Below, piece by piece: positions 51,298-60,288 of a DNA stretch of 64,000 nt (the first letter of the stretch is position 1; every line of letters begins with the position of its first letter). A program made the translations under genes and the position numbers. This stretch comes from SLRI01 sp964393275 (GTDB lineage: Bacteria > Pseudomonadota > Alphaproteobacteria > Geminicoccales > Geminicoccaceae): NCBI GenBank assembly GCA_964393275.1, contig CAYMTA010000011.1:1-64000 (forward strand), in the 5' to 3' direction. Below the pieces are notes generated by a model. The model was not told the origin of the DNA. It made no database searches and saw nothing but the letters and a program-made list of their open reading frames with translations.

Positions 51298-52752
51298 ATG
51301 TCGATCGAGCCGAGCGATCCGTTCCATCCGTCCGCCGCCTCGAGGAGATGCGCTCAGCCGCGTGGCTGGCGGGCGGCCGAGCTTCTGCGGCAGGACCGTC
51401 GCGGTGGCATCCTCCTCTTCTTTGGCCTGATCCTGGTGCCGCTGGTCGGCATCGCCGGCCTCGCCATCGACTCGCTCGTCGCCTTCAGCGTCGAGGCCCG
51501 GGTCCAGCGGGCGCTCGATGCCGCCGGCCTCGCCGCCGGCCGCGCCGCCCGCGAGGAGGACGTCGTCACCGAGGCACGGGCTTTCTTCGATGCCAATCTC
51601 GGCGCCACCGGGAACGACGTGACAATCAGCGATTTCGCCGCCGTCTACTCGCCCGACGACGAATCGATCAGCCTTTCGGTCCGCGCCACCGTGCCGACCT
51701 ATTTCATGCGCGTCCTCGGCAAGACCGAGACCGCCATCGCCCTCGAGACGGTCGTCAACCTGCAGATCCGGCAGATGGAGCTGGTGCTGGTGATGGACAA
51801 CACGGGCTCGATGCGCAGCGGCGGCAAGATCAACGCGATGAAGGACGCCGCCGCCGAGCTGGTGCGCATCGTCTTCGGCGGCCGCGAAAGCCACCCCAAC
51901 CTCTGGGTCGGGCTCGTGCCCTATGTGGCGAGCGTCAATATCGGGCCGCATCGCACGAATTGGCTCGCCGCCGGCGATCCGGCGCTCGGTCCGGGCACGC
52001 CCTGGTCGCCGTCGAGCTGGAAGGGCTGTGTCATGGCCCGGCCGGCGCCCTTCGACGAGACCGACGATCCGCCTGCCGTGGCACCATTCGCCAGCTATTT
52101 CTACCCGAGCGCCTCGGACAACAACTGGCCGCCGCTCAATGAGAGCAATGGGGCGGAGAACAACGGCCGCGGCCCCAATCTCGGCTGCGGGCCGGCGATC
52201 ACCTCGCTCCGGCAGAGTCGCGCCGAGATCCTGGCGGCGATCGAGGAGATGCTGCCCTGGCATCGCGGCGGCACCACCGGCAATCTCGGCCTGGCCTGGG
52301 GCTGGCGGGTGATCTCGCCGCGCTGGCAGGGCCTCTGGGGCGGCGCCACGCCGGCCGAGATCCCGCTCGCCTATGACGACGCCCAGAGCGACAAGGTGGT
52401 GGTGCTGCTGACCGATGGCGACAACCAGTTCTACGACAACCCGCCATCCGGCCCGGCCGGCTCCGACTTCACCGCCTATGGACGGCTGAACGATTTCGGC
52501 TTCGCTTCGCTCGGCGCCGGCCGGGACGAGCTCGACCGGCGGATGTCGCGCACCTGCGCCGCCATGAAGGCCGAGGGAATCATGCTCTACACGATCACCT
52601 TCGGGCCGACCCCCAACAGCGGCACCCAGGCCCTCTACCGCAATTGCGCCACCAGCCCCGGCCACTACTTCCACTCGCCCAACAACAGCGACCTGTCCAG
52701 CATCTTCCGCGCCATCGGGCGGCAGCTGTCGAGCCTTCGGGTGGCGCGATGA
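51298..52752 (+). CDS. TadG-like pseudopilin/vWA-domain protein
   Basis: 484 residues from ATG 51298, with GAGGGA 8 bases upstream. The N-terminal segment DRRGGILLFFGLILVPLVGIAGLAID is the TadG-type processing site and helix. The vWA domain starts near residue 160 with LVLVMDNTGSMRSGG, a DxTxS metal-binding motif, and runs to the C-terminus with VVLLTDGDNQFYD. TadG proteins are secreted or membrane-held parts of tight-adherence pili, often as adhesins. The stop overlaps the next start as ATGA. The TadA, TadB/C and RcpA genes of a full Tad system are not in this window. Confidence 0.82.
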   Translation: MSIEPSDPFHPSAASRRCAQPRGWRAAELLRQDRRGGILLFFGLILVPLVGIAGLAIDSLVAFSVEARVQRALDAAGLAAGRAAREEDVVTEARAFFDANLGATGNDVTISDFAAVYSPDDESISLSVRATVPTYFMRVLGKTETAIALETVVNLQIRQMELVLVMDNTGSMRSGGKINAMKDAAAELVRIVFGGRESHPNLWVGLVPYVASVNIGPHRTNWLAAGDPALGPGTPWSPSSWKGCVMARPAPFDETDDPPAVAPFASYFYPSASDNNWPPLNESNGAENNGRGPNLGCGPAITSLRQSRAEILAAIEEMLPWHRGGTTGNLGLAWGWRVISPRWQGLWGGATPAEIPLAYDDAQSDKVVVLLTDGDNQFYDNPPSGPAGSDFTAYGRLNDFGFASLGAGRDELDRRMSRTCAAMKAEGIMLYTITFGPTPNSGTQALYRNCATSPGHYFHSPNNSDLSSIFRAIGRQLSSLRVAR

Positions 52753-53321
52753 GCGAGGGGCAGCATCGGCGGCGTGACGCCGGCCGGGCGCTCGGCCCCG
52801 ACCGGTCGGGCAGCACGATGGTCGAGTTCGCCCTGATCGGCCCCGTCTTCCTGGTGATGGTGCTCGGCATCTTCGAGGTGTGCCTGATCCTCTTCACCAG
52901 CGGCTCGCTGCAGTCGGCGGTGGCGTCCGCCTCGCGCTACGGCATCACCGGTCAGGCCGGCGAGACCGACCGGTCGACGGCGATCACCGAGATCCTGCGC
53001 AGGCGGACCTTCGGCTTCGTCGACATCGAGGCGGCCGACATCGCGACGCTGGTCTATCCGAGCTTCACCGAGATCGGTCGTCCAGAGCCGTTCACCGATC
53101 AGGATGGCGACGCCACCTACGACCCGGGCGAGCCGTTCCAGGATATCAACGGCAGCGGCGGCTGGGACGCCGACATGGGCTCGGCCGGGCTCGGCGGGCC
53201 GGGCGACATCGTGCTCTACACCGTCACTTATCGCAGTCGATTGATGAACGCGTTCGTTGCACCGCTGTTCGGCGACATCCGCTACTCGGCGACCATCGCC
53301 GTGCGCAACGAGCCGTACTGA
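52749..53321 (+). CDS. TadE-like pseudopilin with calcium-loop-like insert
   Basis: 190 residues. RSGSTMVEFALIGPVFLVMV is the TadE prepilin processing site with the conserved glutamate, then one helix (about 25-45). Between residues 117 and 144 lies an Asp/Gly-rich stretch with two loops of the type DQDGDATYDPGEPF and DINGSGGWDAD, which resemble EF-hand or dockerin calcium-binding loops. It is encoded directly after the TadG-like gene and three bases before another TadE-like gene, so the three are co-transcribed. Confidence 0.8.
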   Translation: MSEGQHRRRDAGRALGPDRSGSTMVEFALIGPVFLVMVLGIFEVCLILFTSGSLQSAVASASRYGITGQAGETDRSTAITEILRRRTFGFVDIEAADIATLVYPSFTEIGRPEPFTDQDGDATYDPGEPFQDINGSGGWDADMGSAGLGGPGDIVLYTVTYRSRLMNAFVAPLFGDIRYSATIAVRNEPY

Positions 53322-53324
53322 GGC

Positions 53325-53987
53325 ATGGCGGGCAGCCCAGCGATCGAGCCATCGGGCGCCACCCGTGCGACCGTTGTCGGACGACAGGGGGCGCCCTGGA
53401 TCGCCGGCTCGGGCCGACGGAGCCTCGCTGGCGATCGCCGGGGCGTCATCGCCCTCGAATTCGCGCTCATCCTGCCGCTCCTGATCCTCTTCTGCTTCGG
53501 CACGGTCGAGGTCGGGCGCTTCGTTCTCCTGCAGATGAAGCTCGACCAGCTCGCCGCCTCGGTGGCCGATCTCGGCACCCGCGATCGCACATTGAGCGTT
53601 GCCACGATCGACGACATTTTCGCCGTCGGGGCGCATATCGTCCGACCCTTCGATCTGGCCGCCGACGGGCGGATCACCCTGACGGGAGTCGGGCGGGCGG
53701 CGGGCGACCAGCCGCGCGTGCTCTGGCAACGCCGAAGCGGCGGCACGCTCGACCTGCCGAGCGAGACCGGCACAGTCGGCGGCGTCGCCACGCTGCCCGC
53801 GGAGATCGTCCTGGCCGTCGGCCAGACCGTGGTCGTCGCCGAGGTCAGCTTCACCTATCGCGGCATGTTCGGCCTGCTGCCGGATCGGATCACCACCAAG
53901 CGAGCCTATTTCCGCCCGCGCCTCGGCAGCCTGCAGGAGCTCTCGGCGATGGGCTTCTCCGGCCGCGCCCTTGTTGCAAGCGGATGA
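53325..53987 (+). CDS. Second TadE-like pseudopilin
   Basis: 220 residues, starting three bases after the previous stop. RRGVIALEFALILPLLILFCF is the TadE/TadG processing signal with the conserved Glu, followed by a single membrane helix. The remaining periplasmic part is beta-rich (ITLTGVGRAAGDQPRVLWQR, VVVAEVSFTYRG). It is likely a minor pilin partner of the two proteins encoded upstream. The 268-base gap that follows before the sulfotransferase gene holds no gene I can support. Confidence 0.8.
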   Translation: MAGSPAIEPSGATRATVVGRQGAPWIAGSGRRSLAGDRRGVIALEFALILPLLILFCFGTVEVGRFVLLQMKLDQLAASVADLGTRDRTLSVATIDDIFAVGAHIVRPFDLAADGRITLTGVGRAAGDQPRVLWQRRSGGTLDLPSETGTVGGVATLPAEIVLAVGQTVVVAEVSFTYRGMFGLLPDRITTKRAYFRPRLGSLQELSAMGFSGRALVASG

Positions 53988-54255
53988 CGCTCGGCAGCCG
54001 CCGGCCACGCGCCGGGCAATGGCCGCTTGAGCAGGCGGCACCGAGCACCTAGATGCTTCCTTGCCGGCCGAGTCGACCGGCCGTTCGAGCGATGCCGATC
54101 TCCATGCCCCGCTTTAAGGCAGGGTGGGGTGGTGGTGGCGATCGGATGGCGTTCCCCACCCGCGGCTCCGACGGGCGGTCCCTTGGGGCCGCTCTCCCGG
54201 GGCGGCCCTCCTCGGCATCGTTCCGGCTGGCCGGGGAGCAGCATTCAGGCCTTCG

Positions 54256-55227
54256 ATGACGCCACTCTCCGCACTGGTCCGCCCGGCCCTCTCCAGCCTG
54301 GAGAAGAAGCTGACGCGCGCCCTCGTCCTCTATCCCTCGGCTCCCTTCATGGCCGCCGACCGGCGGGTGGCGCTCGAGCGCTGGCTGCGCGGCCGCGAGC
54401 AATGCCAGAAGCTGGCCAAGGCCGACATCGTCATCGTCTCCTTCGGCAAGAGCGGCCGGACCTGGCTGCGCGTCATGCTGTCGCGCTTCTACCAGTTGCG
54501 GCACGACCTGTCCGAGCGATTCCTGATCGGCTTCGACAACTACCACTTCATGGACCGCGCCGTGCCGCGGATCTTCTTCACCCACGACAATTACGTGAAG
54601 GACTACAGCGGCAACGTCGACAACAAGGCCGACTATTACGGCAAGAAGGTGGTCCTTCTGGTCCGCCATCCAGCCGACGTCGCGGTATCGCAGTACCACC
54701 AGTGGCGCTTTCGGATGCGGCCGCGCAAGAAGGTGATCAACGACTACCCGGACGAGGCCGGCGAGGTCTCGATCTTCGATTTCGTCCGCCACCAGACGGC
54801 CGGGCTCGAGAAGACCATCGACTTTCTCAATGGCTGGGCGCGTGAGCGCGAGCGGCTCGGCGCCTGTCACATCCTGCGCTACGAGGACATGCGTGCCGAC
54901 CCGGCCGGCAGCCTCGCCGGCCTGCTCGATTTCATGAGCACGCCGGGCACGCCCGCGCAGATCCAGGGGGCGGTCGACTACGCCTCCTTCGAGAACATGA
55001 AGAAGCTCGAGGGCCAGAGCCGGTTCTGGCTCTCCGGCGGCCGGATGATGGCCAAGGACAAGAGCAATCCCGAGAGCTTCAAGGTGCGGCGCGGCAAGGT
55101 CGGCGGGTTCCGCGACTACTTCACCGATGCCGAGGTCGATTCGATCCTCGACTACGTCGACGAGCGCCTCGATCCGATGTTCGGCTACCGCCGCGCGGTC
55201 GCGGCGCCGACGGGCATCCATGCCTAG
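54256..55227 (+). CDS. Sulfotransferase (paralogue 1)
   Basis: 323 residues from ATG 54256. The 5'-phosphosulfate loop is SFGKSGRTWLRVML (about residues 62-75) and the 3'-phosphate-binding motif is RHPADVAVSQYHQW (about 137-150). The C-terminal KVRRGKVGGFRDYFT corresponds to the RKGxxGDW-type PAPS-binding segment. It should transfer sulfate from PAPS to a hydroxyl group. The acceptor is unknown but, given the neighbouring glycosyltransferase- and acyltransferase-like genes, is probably a surface glycan or glycolipid. It heads the cluster running to 61231. Confidence 0.9.
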   Translation: MTPLSALVRPALSSLEKKLTRALVLYPSAPFMAADRRVALERWLRGREQCQKLAKADIVIVSFGKSGRTWLRVMLSRFYQLRHDLSERFLIGFDNYHFMDRAVPRIFFTHDNYVKDYSGNVDNKADYYGKKVVLLVRHPADVAVSQYHQWRFRMRPRKKVINDYPDEAGEVSIFDFVRHQTAGLEKTIDFLNGWARERERLGACHILRYEDMRADPAGSLAGLLDFMSTPGTPAQIQGAVDYASFENMKKLEGQSRFWLSGGRMMAKDKSNPESFKVRRGKVGGFRDYFTDAEVDSILDYVDERLDPMFGYRRAVAAPTGIHA

Positions 55228-55473
55228 CAGGCTGCCGGGGGCCGCCGGGCAGTGGCGCGAGCTGGTCGCCTCGGCGGCGTTCCACCCCTTCCCCCTGCAA
55301 ACGTTCTCGCGTGTCGACCTGCAGCGACCCCGTCCGGCCCCGGCTGGCGCGTCGGGGGGGGGGAAGCTCGCGGGGTGCGCGAGCCGGGAGGCGCCGCCCG
55401 GAGGCAAGCGGGCTCGCGACCATCCCGTCAGCCTGCTAGACTGGACCGTGCGACAGAATCGATGGAGAGCCCG

Positions 55474-56376
55474 ATGAGCGCGGAGCGGCCCTGTGTCTTC
55501 ATCCACACGAACCCGAAGCAAATGCTCGGGGCGCTGGTGTCGGAATACTCGTTTCGGCGCAACAGCGCCCGGCCCGATGCGTTCGATGTGCGCATCGTCT
55601 CGACCGAGGATTTTCCCTGGCTGAGAAGCCACGAGGGACGGACCTACCGGCGCGACGGGCTCGAGCGGGAATGGCTCTACGACGATCTGCAATCCTTCAC
55701 GCCGCTGCGCTTCACGCCGCCGGAGCTCATGGGCTATCGGGGCCGGGCGGTGGTGGTCGACCCCGACGTCTTCGCGGTCGGCGACATCATGGAGCTCCTG
55801 GGCCGCGACATGGGCGGGAAGCCGCTCTTTGCCCGGCCGCGCGGCGGGTCCAAGGAGTTCGCCTCCAGCGTCATGCTGCTCGACTGCGCCAAGCTCACCC
55901 ATTGGCAGACCGAGGCGCAGTTCGACGAGATGTTCCGGGGCGAGCGCGACTACATGGACTGGATCTGCCTCAAGCTCGAGCCGCGCGAGTCGATCGGCCT
56001 GCTCGAGCCCCAGTGGAACGATTTCGACCGGCTGACACCGGAGACCCGGCTCTTGCACAACACCAAGCGCTGGACCCAGCCCTGGAAGACCGGGTTGCCC
56101 GTTGATTTCACGCCATCCAGCAAGACCCGACGCTTTGCCCCGCTCGGCTGGTTCCGCCGGGCGCGCGAGGCGGTGCTCGGCCGCTATGGCGGTCTCGGCA
56201 CCTACAAGCGGCATCCCGACCCGAGCCAGGAGGCGTTCTTCTTCGGGCTTTTGAAGGAATGCCTCGAGAAGGGGCACATCGACGAGGCGCTGGTGCGCGC
56301 CGAGATGGCCGCCAATCATGTCCGCCACGATGCCTTGGCGGTGCTCGAGCGGTCGAGCCTCCAGCGGGCAGCCTGA
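55474..56376 (+). CDS. Glycosyltransferase-like protein (GT-A, GT8-like)
   Basis: 300 residues from ATG 55474, with GGAGAG just before it. The core carries VVVDPDVFAVGDI, a DxD-like metal-binding site preceded by a hydrophobic strand. A later HNTKRWTQPW resembles the C-terminal HxxGxxKPW-type segment of family-8 transferases. I cannot confirm the family without comparison, so this is a fold-level call. It is encoded between the first sulfotransferase and the acyltransferase, which suggests sugar transfer to the same acceptor. The 246-base gap upstream shows no gene. Confidence 0.6.
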   Translation: MSAERPCVFIHTNPKQMLGALVSEYSFRRNSARPDAFDVRIVSTEDFPWLRSHEGRTYRRDGLEREWLYDDLQSFTPLRFTPPELMGYRGRAVVVDPDVFAVGDIMELLGRDMGGKPLFARPRGGSKEFASSVMLLDCAKLTHWQTEAQFDEMFRGERDYMDWICLKLEPRESIGLLEPQWNDFDRLTPETRLLHNTKRWTQPWKTGLPVDFTPSSKTRRFAPLGWFRRAREAVLGRYGGLGTYKRHPDPSQEAFFFGLLKECLEKGHIDEALVRAEMAANHVRHDALAVLERSSLQRAA

Positions 56377-56389
56377 GCCGGCGGGCGGC

Positions 56390-57397
56390 ATGGAAGTGAC
56401 CTGGGCAGAGCGCAAGCGCTACTGGCGCAAGCGCCTGCATCGCCTCGCCGCGGTGCGGCGGCTGCGGCTGCGGCTGCGCGACGCCTTCCTCCTGACCTTC
56501 TGGGGCATCTGCGCGCGATTGCCGCCGGCCGGGGCGTCGCGCCTGGGCTCGGCCTGCGGCCGCCTGATCGGCCGGCTGAGCTGGAAGAAGGACAAGATCC
56601 GCCAGAATCTGCGGATCGCCTTCCCGGACGCCGACGCCAGGGAGCTCGGCCGGATCGAGCAGGCCGTCTGGTCGAACATGGGGGCGGTGGTCGGCGAGTA
56701 CCCGCATCTGGGTGCGCTGGGGCTGCCGGCCGGCGACGGTGTCGGCCTAAAATCGGCGATCCCGCCGCATCTCCACGCCAACTTCAGCGGCGAGCGGTTG
56801 ACTGTCTTCGTCGCCGGGCATCTCGCCAACTGGGAGGTGCTGGCGGTCGCCCCGAAGCTCTGGGGCGTCGATCTCGCCGTCGTCTACACGCCGATCGGCG
56901 TGGGCGCCGCCGACCGGCGCCTGCGTGCCTACCGCGATCGCATGTCCGCCCGCCTCCTGCCGCGCGACGGCAGCGCCCGCGATCTGCTGCGCCATCTCAA
57001 GAGCGGCCGGCCGGTCGGCATCGTCGCCGATCACCGCGCCGACGAGGGGGCATCCCTGCCGTTCTTCGGCTCGACCAAGCGCACCACCCTATCGCCGGCC
57101 CGCCTCGCCTTGCGGACCGGGGCCGATCTGGTGGCGGTCAGGGTCGAGCGCCTGGGACCGGCCCGCTTCCGGTTTTCCGCCGAGGGGCCGATCCGCCCGC
57201 CGGCGAGCGCCGCCGACGAGGCGACCAGGGCCGTGGCCATGATGACCGCCTTCAACGCCTGCCTCGAGCGCTGGATCCGCGAGCGGCCCGGCGAGTGGCT
57301 CTGCAGCAAGCGGGCCTTCCCGAAGGAGGTCGTCGCGGCGCTGCCGCCGCTGCCGCGCCCAATATCGCCGAAGTCGAATCTCTCGCAGCATGCCTAG
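56390..57397 (+). CDS. LpxL/HtrB-like lysophospholipid acyltransferase
   Basis: 335 residues from ATG 56390, 13 bases after the glycosyltransferase-like stop. A signal-anchor helix (DAFLLTFWGICARL) precedes a domain with VAGHLANWEVLAV, where H144 and E149 form the HX4E motif of LpxL-type acyltransferases; the conserved R-rich VADHRADEGASLPFFG also fits. LpxL enzymes add a secondary acyl chain to lipid A precursors. The usual lpx genes are missing from their normal place in this window, so the substrate may be another glycolipid. That is an inference. Confidence 0.8.
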   Translation: MEVTWAERKRYWRKRLHRLAAVRRLRLRLRDAFLLTFWGICARLPPAGASRLGSACGRLIGRLSWKKDKIRQNLRIAFPDADARELGRIEQAVWSNMGAVVGEYPHLGALGLPAGDGVGLKSAIPPHLHANFSGERLTVFVAGHLANWEVLAVAPKLWGVDLAVVYTPIGVGAADRRLRAYRDRMSARLLPRDGSARDLLRHLKSGRPVGIVADHRADEGASLPFFGSTKRTTLSPARLALRTGADLVAVRVERLGPARFRFSAEGPIRPPASAADEATRAVAMMTAFNACLERWIRERPGEWLCSKRAFPKEVVAALPPLPRPISPKSNLSQHA

Positions 57398-57417
57398 CGA
57401 ACCGGAGCGCACCGAGC

Positions 57418-58377
57418 TTGCCCAGTGACAACGTCAGGAAGGCGCTCGTTCTGGCCGCCAGCCAGCCCTTGCCGCTCGGCTGGCGCCTCGCCATGCGCCG
57501 CCGGGGCCTCGCCCGGCTCGAGCTGGAGAAGGCGGCGGAGACCGATCTTCTGATCATCGGCCATCCCAAGAGCGGCAACACCTGGCTTCGGGTGCTGCTG
57601 TCGCGGCTCTACCAGGTGCGGCACGGCCTGCCGGCCGATATCGTCGTCACCTCCGACGAGCTGCATCGAAGGAATCCGGCCATGCCACGCATCTCGGCGA
57701 CCAATGGCTGGTACTCCTACGAAGGGGTGGTCGGCGACGCGTTGGCCATCGACGCCCCGCCGGGGCCGGTTCAGGACCGGATCCGACAGAAGCCGATCGT
57801 CTTCCTGCCGCGTCATCCGCTCGACATCGCGACCTCCTGGTACCTGCAGGTCACCAAGCGCCAGTCGCAGGCCAAGTTCGAGCTGATCAACGCCGATCTC
57901 GCCCGGCCGATCGATCGGGCCTCGATCGATCGCTGGACCTTCGTTCGCCACAGCGGCTTCGGCCTCGCCAACATCATCGCCTTTCTCAACACCTGGCAGG
58001 CTCGGATCGCCCGGCTGCCGCGGGCGATCACCGTGCCTTACGAGTCGCTGCGCGCCGACCCGGCGAAGGAGCTCGCCCGCATCGGCCAGCTCATGGGCGA
58101 TCCCTTCAGCGTCGGGGAGATCGCGGAGGCCGTGCGCTTCGGCAGCTTCGAGCATCTGAAGTCGCTCGAGACGAGCGGCTTCTTCAAGCAGAAGGGGCTG
58201 CGACCGGGCATCAAGGGCGACGCCGAGAGCAGCAAGGTGCGGCGTGCCAAGGTGGGCGGCTACCGCGAGGACTTCACCCCGGATCAGGTGGCCGAGCTCG
58301 AGGCGCTGGTGGCCGCGACGCTCGATCCGGCATTGGGCTATGCCCAGGGGCCGGCAAGAGCCGGTGCCGTTCCTTGA
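57418..58377 (+). CDS. Sulfotransferase (paralogue 2)
   Basis: About 319 residues from TTG 57418, the first in-frame start after the acyltransferase stop; the frame is open further upstream inside that gene. The phosphosulfate loop is GHPKSGNTWLRVLL (about 48-61) and the second motif is LPRHPLDIATSWY. The C-terminal KVRRAKVGGYREDFT matches paralogues 1 and 3. Its sequence between these motifs differs more from the other two. Acceptor unknown. Its stop overlaps a TTG start of the ELM1-like gene (TTGA). Confidence 0.88.
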   Translation: MPSDNVRKALVLAASQPLPLGWRLAMRRRGLARLELEKAAETDLLIIGHPKSGNTWLRVLLSRLYQVRHGLPADIVVTSDELHRRNPAMPRISATNGWYSYEGVVGDALAIDAPPGPVQDRIRQKPIVFLPRHPLDIATSWYLQVTKRQSQAKFELINADLARPIDRASIDRWTFVRHSGFGLANIIAFLNTWQARIARLPRAITVPYESLRADPAKELARIGQLMGDPFSVGEIAEAVRFGSFEHLKSLETSGFFKQKGLRPGIKGDAESSKVRRAKVGGYREDFTPDQVAELEALVAATLDPALGYAQGPARAGAVP

Positions 58378-59531
58378 GCGGCGCGCCCGTCACCTGGCTC
58401 CTGCTCGGCGACAAGCGCGGCGACAACCGCATGGTCGAGGTGATCGCCGAGCACCTGCCCTGGCCGTCGGTCACCAAGCGGCTGGTTTCGCGGCCTGAAT
58501 GGGTGGTGCCCAAGCCGCGCGTCCGCTCGACCCTCGACCATCTCGATCTCGCCGCTTCCGATGCCCTGGAGCCGCCCTGGCCGGACCTCGTCCTGACCAT
58601 CGGCCGGCGCCCGTCCATGGCTGCCCGATGGCTGGCCGAGCAGGCGGGCGGGCGGACGAGGCTGGTGCTCGTCGGCAAGCCTTCCGGGGCGATCGACCCC
58701 TACGATCTCGTCATCGTGAGCGCGGAGGCCTTCCTGCCGCCGTCGCCCCGGGTGATGACCATCGACCTGCCGCTGATGCGGGTCGATCCGGCCGCCGTCG
58801 CCGCCGAGGCCGAGCTCTGGCGGCCGCGCCTCGCCGGCTTGCCCAGGCCCTGGATCGCCTTTCTTCTCGGCGGGCCGACCGGTCCCTTCCGTTACGACGC
58901 CGCCGTCGTCGACCGGGTGCTGACGGGTGCCCGGGAAGTGGCCGAGGTCCTGGGCGGCACGCCCTTCATCGTGACCAGCCGGCGCACGCCCGGGCCCGTC
59001 GTCGACCGCCTGCGTCACGAGCTGCCGGCCGCTGCCCGACTTTACGCCTGGGGGGACGAGGCCGCGGGCAACCCCTATCTGGCGCTGCTCGGCATGGCCG
59101 ATGCGCTGCTCGTCGCCGCCGACAGCATCTCGATGCTGACCGAGGCGGCGAGGCTCGGCCGGCCGCTCGCCGTCATCCCGATCTCGACCCCTGGGCTCGG
59201 CCGGCTCGACCAGTGGCGCCGCGAGCTGGTGCAGCGCCTCTTCGGCGGCCGTGCCGCAGGCCTTGCCCCGCTGCTCGGTCGGCTCGGCATCTCGGCCCAG
59301 ACCCGGGACTTCTCGGCTTTCGAGCGCCTTTTGGTAGAGCGCAAGCTGGCCAGTCCCTACACCATCCGGCCAACTTTCCCGACCGGGCGGGCGGGCGATG
59401 ATGTCGGCCGGGTGGTGGCGCGGCTCTGCCAGCTCATGGGCCATGCGCCCCCGGGGCCACAGGCGCCGGCCGAAACATCCACCATGGCCCCGGCCGACTC
59501 CCATCCCGTTGTCGCCGCCCCAGGCCGATGA
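58374..59531 (+). CDS. ELM1-family (mitochondrial fission ELM1-like) protein
   Basis: 385 residues, TTG start. VTWLLLGDKRGDNRMVEVIAEHL at the N-terminus, DLVLTIGRRPSMAARWLAEQ, IAFLLGGPTGPFRYD and LLVAADSISMLTEAARLGRP are characteristic of this family, which has a GT-B-like glycosyltransferase fold. Bacterial members are commonly found in alphaproteobacteria and their reaction is not established. Overlap with the upstream sulfotransferase gene indicates co-expression, so a role in the same surface-molecule pathway is likely. Confidence 0.85.
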   Translation: MSGAPVTWLLLGDKRGDNRMVEVIAEHLPWPSVTKRLVSRPEWVVPKPRVRSTLDHLDLAASDALEPPWPDLVLTIGRRPSMAARWLAEQAGGRTRLVLVGKPSGAIDPYDLVIVSAEAFLPPSPRVMTIDLPLMRVDPAAVAAEAELWRPRLAGLPRPWIAFLLGGPTGPFRYDAAVVDRVLTGAREVAEVLGGTPFIVTSRRTPGPVVDRLRHELPAAARLYAWGDEAAGNPYLALLGMADALLVAADSISMLTEAARLGRPLAVIPISTPGLGRLDQWRRELVQRLFGGRAAGLAPLLGRLGISAQTRDFSAFERLLVERKLASPYTIRPTFPTGRAGDDVGRVVARLCQLMGHAPPGPQAPAETSTMAPADSHPVVAAPGR

Positions 59532-59619
59532 TACGCAACGTGACATGGTATGCGCGCCGTCGATGTGGCGGTGCAGCCGGATGGCGAGGCGCGCGTCCGC
59601 GTATCGAGGAGACATCGGC

Positions 59620-60288
59620 ATGGCCCAGGCTGCCGCTCGAGTGACCACCGCACCCTCGCCGGCCCTGCCGCTGTTCGACTATGCGCGGCTCGCCGACACG
59701 GATCGCGTGGACGAGCCCTTTCCGCATGTCCTCGTCGAGAATTTCGTCGCGGTGCCGGCCCAGGCGGCGCTCATCGATGATTTCCCCAGGATCACGGGGC
59801 CGGGCAATGTCGAGCCCGGCGACGTGCCGCAGGGACCGGCCTTCTACCGTCTGATCCTGGAACTCGAGAGTGAGCGCTTCCGCGACGCGATCGCCATGAA
59901 GTTCGACATCGACCTCAGCCGCACCGTGCCGACGATCGGGGTACGCGCTTTCGCCGAGCCCACCGACGGGCGCATCCACTGCGACCACCGCTCCAAGTTG
60001 ATCACGCTTCTCCTCTACTTCAACGAAGAGTGGGACGAGGAAGGCGGGCGCCTGCGCATGTGCCGCGGCCAGAACGATATCGAGGACTTCGTCACGGAGG
60101 TGGTGCCGCTGTCCGGCACGCTCGTCGCGTTTCGGAACGGGCCGACCGCCTGGCACGGCCACAAGCAGCATGTCGGCCAGCGGCGCATGCTGCAGCTCAG
60201 CTTCCGCGACATGAGCGGCATCGTCGGCTTCGAGCGCCGACTGTCGCGCCTGACCAAGCCGATCCGGCGGATGCTCAACCTGAGCTGA
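59620..60288 (+). CDS. 2-oxoglutarate/Fe(II)-dependent oxygenase-like protein
   Basis: 222 residues from ATG 59620, preceded by GAGGAG. The iron-binding HxD is in RIHCDHRSKLITLLLYFN and the distal His in TAWHGHKQHVGQRR, with a following Arg that would bind 2-oxoglutarate. The double-stranded beta-helix fold is indicated by EEGGRLRM and GTLVAFRN. It should hydroxylate an organic substrate. Its 3' end overlaps the oppositely oriented sulfotransferase gene by 14 bases. The 88-base gap before it may hold its own promoter. Confidence 0.85.
   Translation: MAQAAARVTTAPSPALPLFDYARLADTDRVDEPFPHVLVENFVAVPAQAALIDDFPRITGPGNVEPGDVPQGPAFYRLILELESERFRDAIAMKFDIDLSRTVPTIGVRAFAEPTDGRIHCDHRSKLITLLLYFNEEWDEEGGRLRMCRGQNDIEDFVTEVVPLSGTLVAFRNGPTAWHGHKQHVGQRRMLQLSFRDMSGIVGFERRLSRLTKPIRRMLNLS

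Noticed and set aside
53988..54255. A small gene between the TadE-like and sulfotransferase genes
   Set aside because: Open frames there have shadow-type composition and no ribosome site; the sulfotransferase frame itself extends into the gap without homology-like features.
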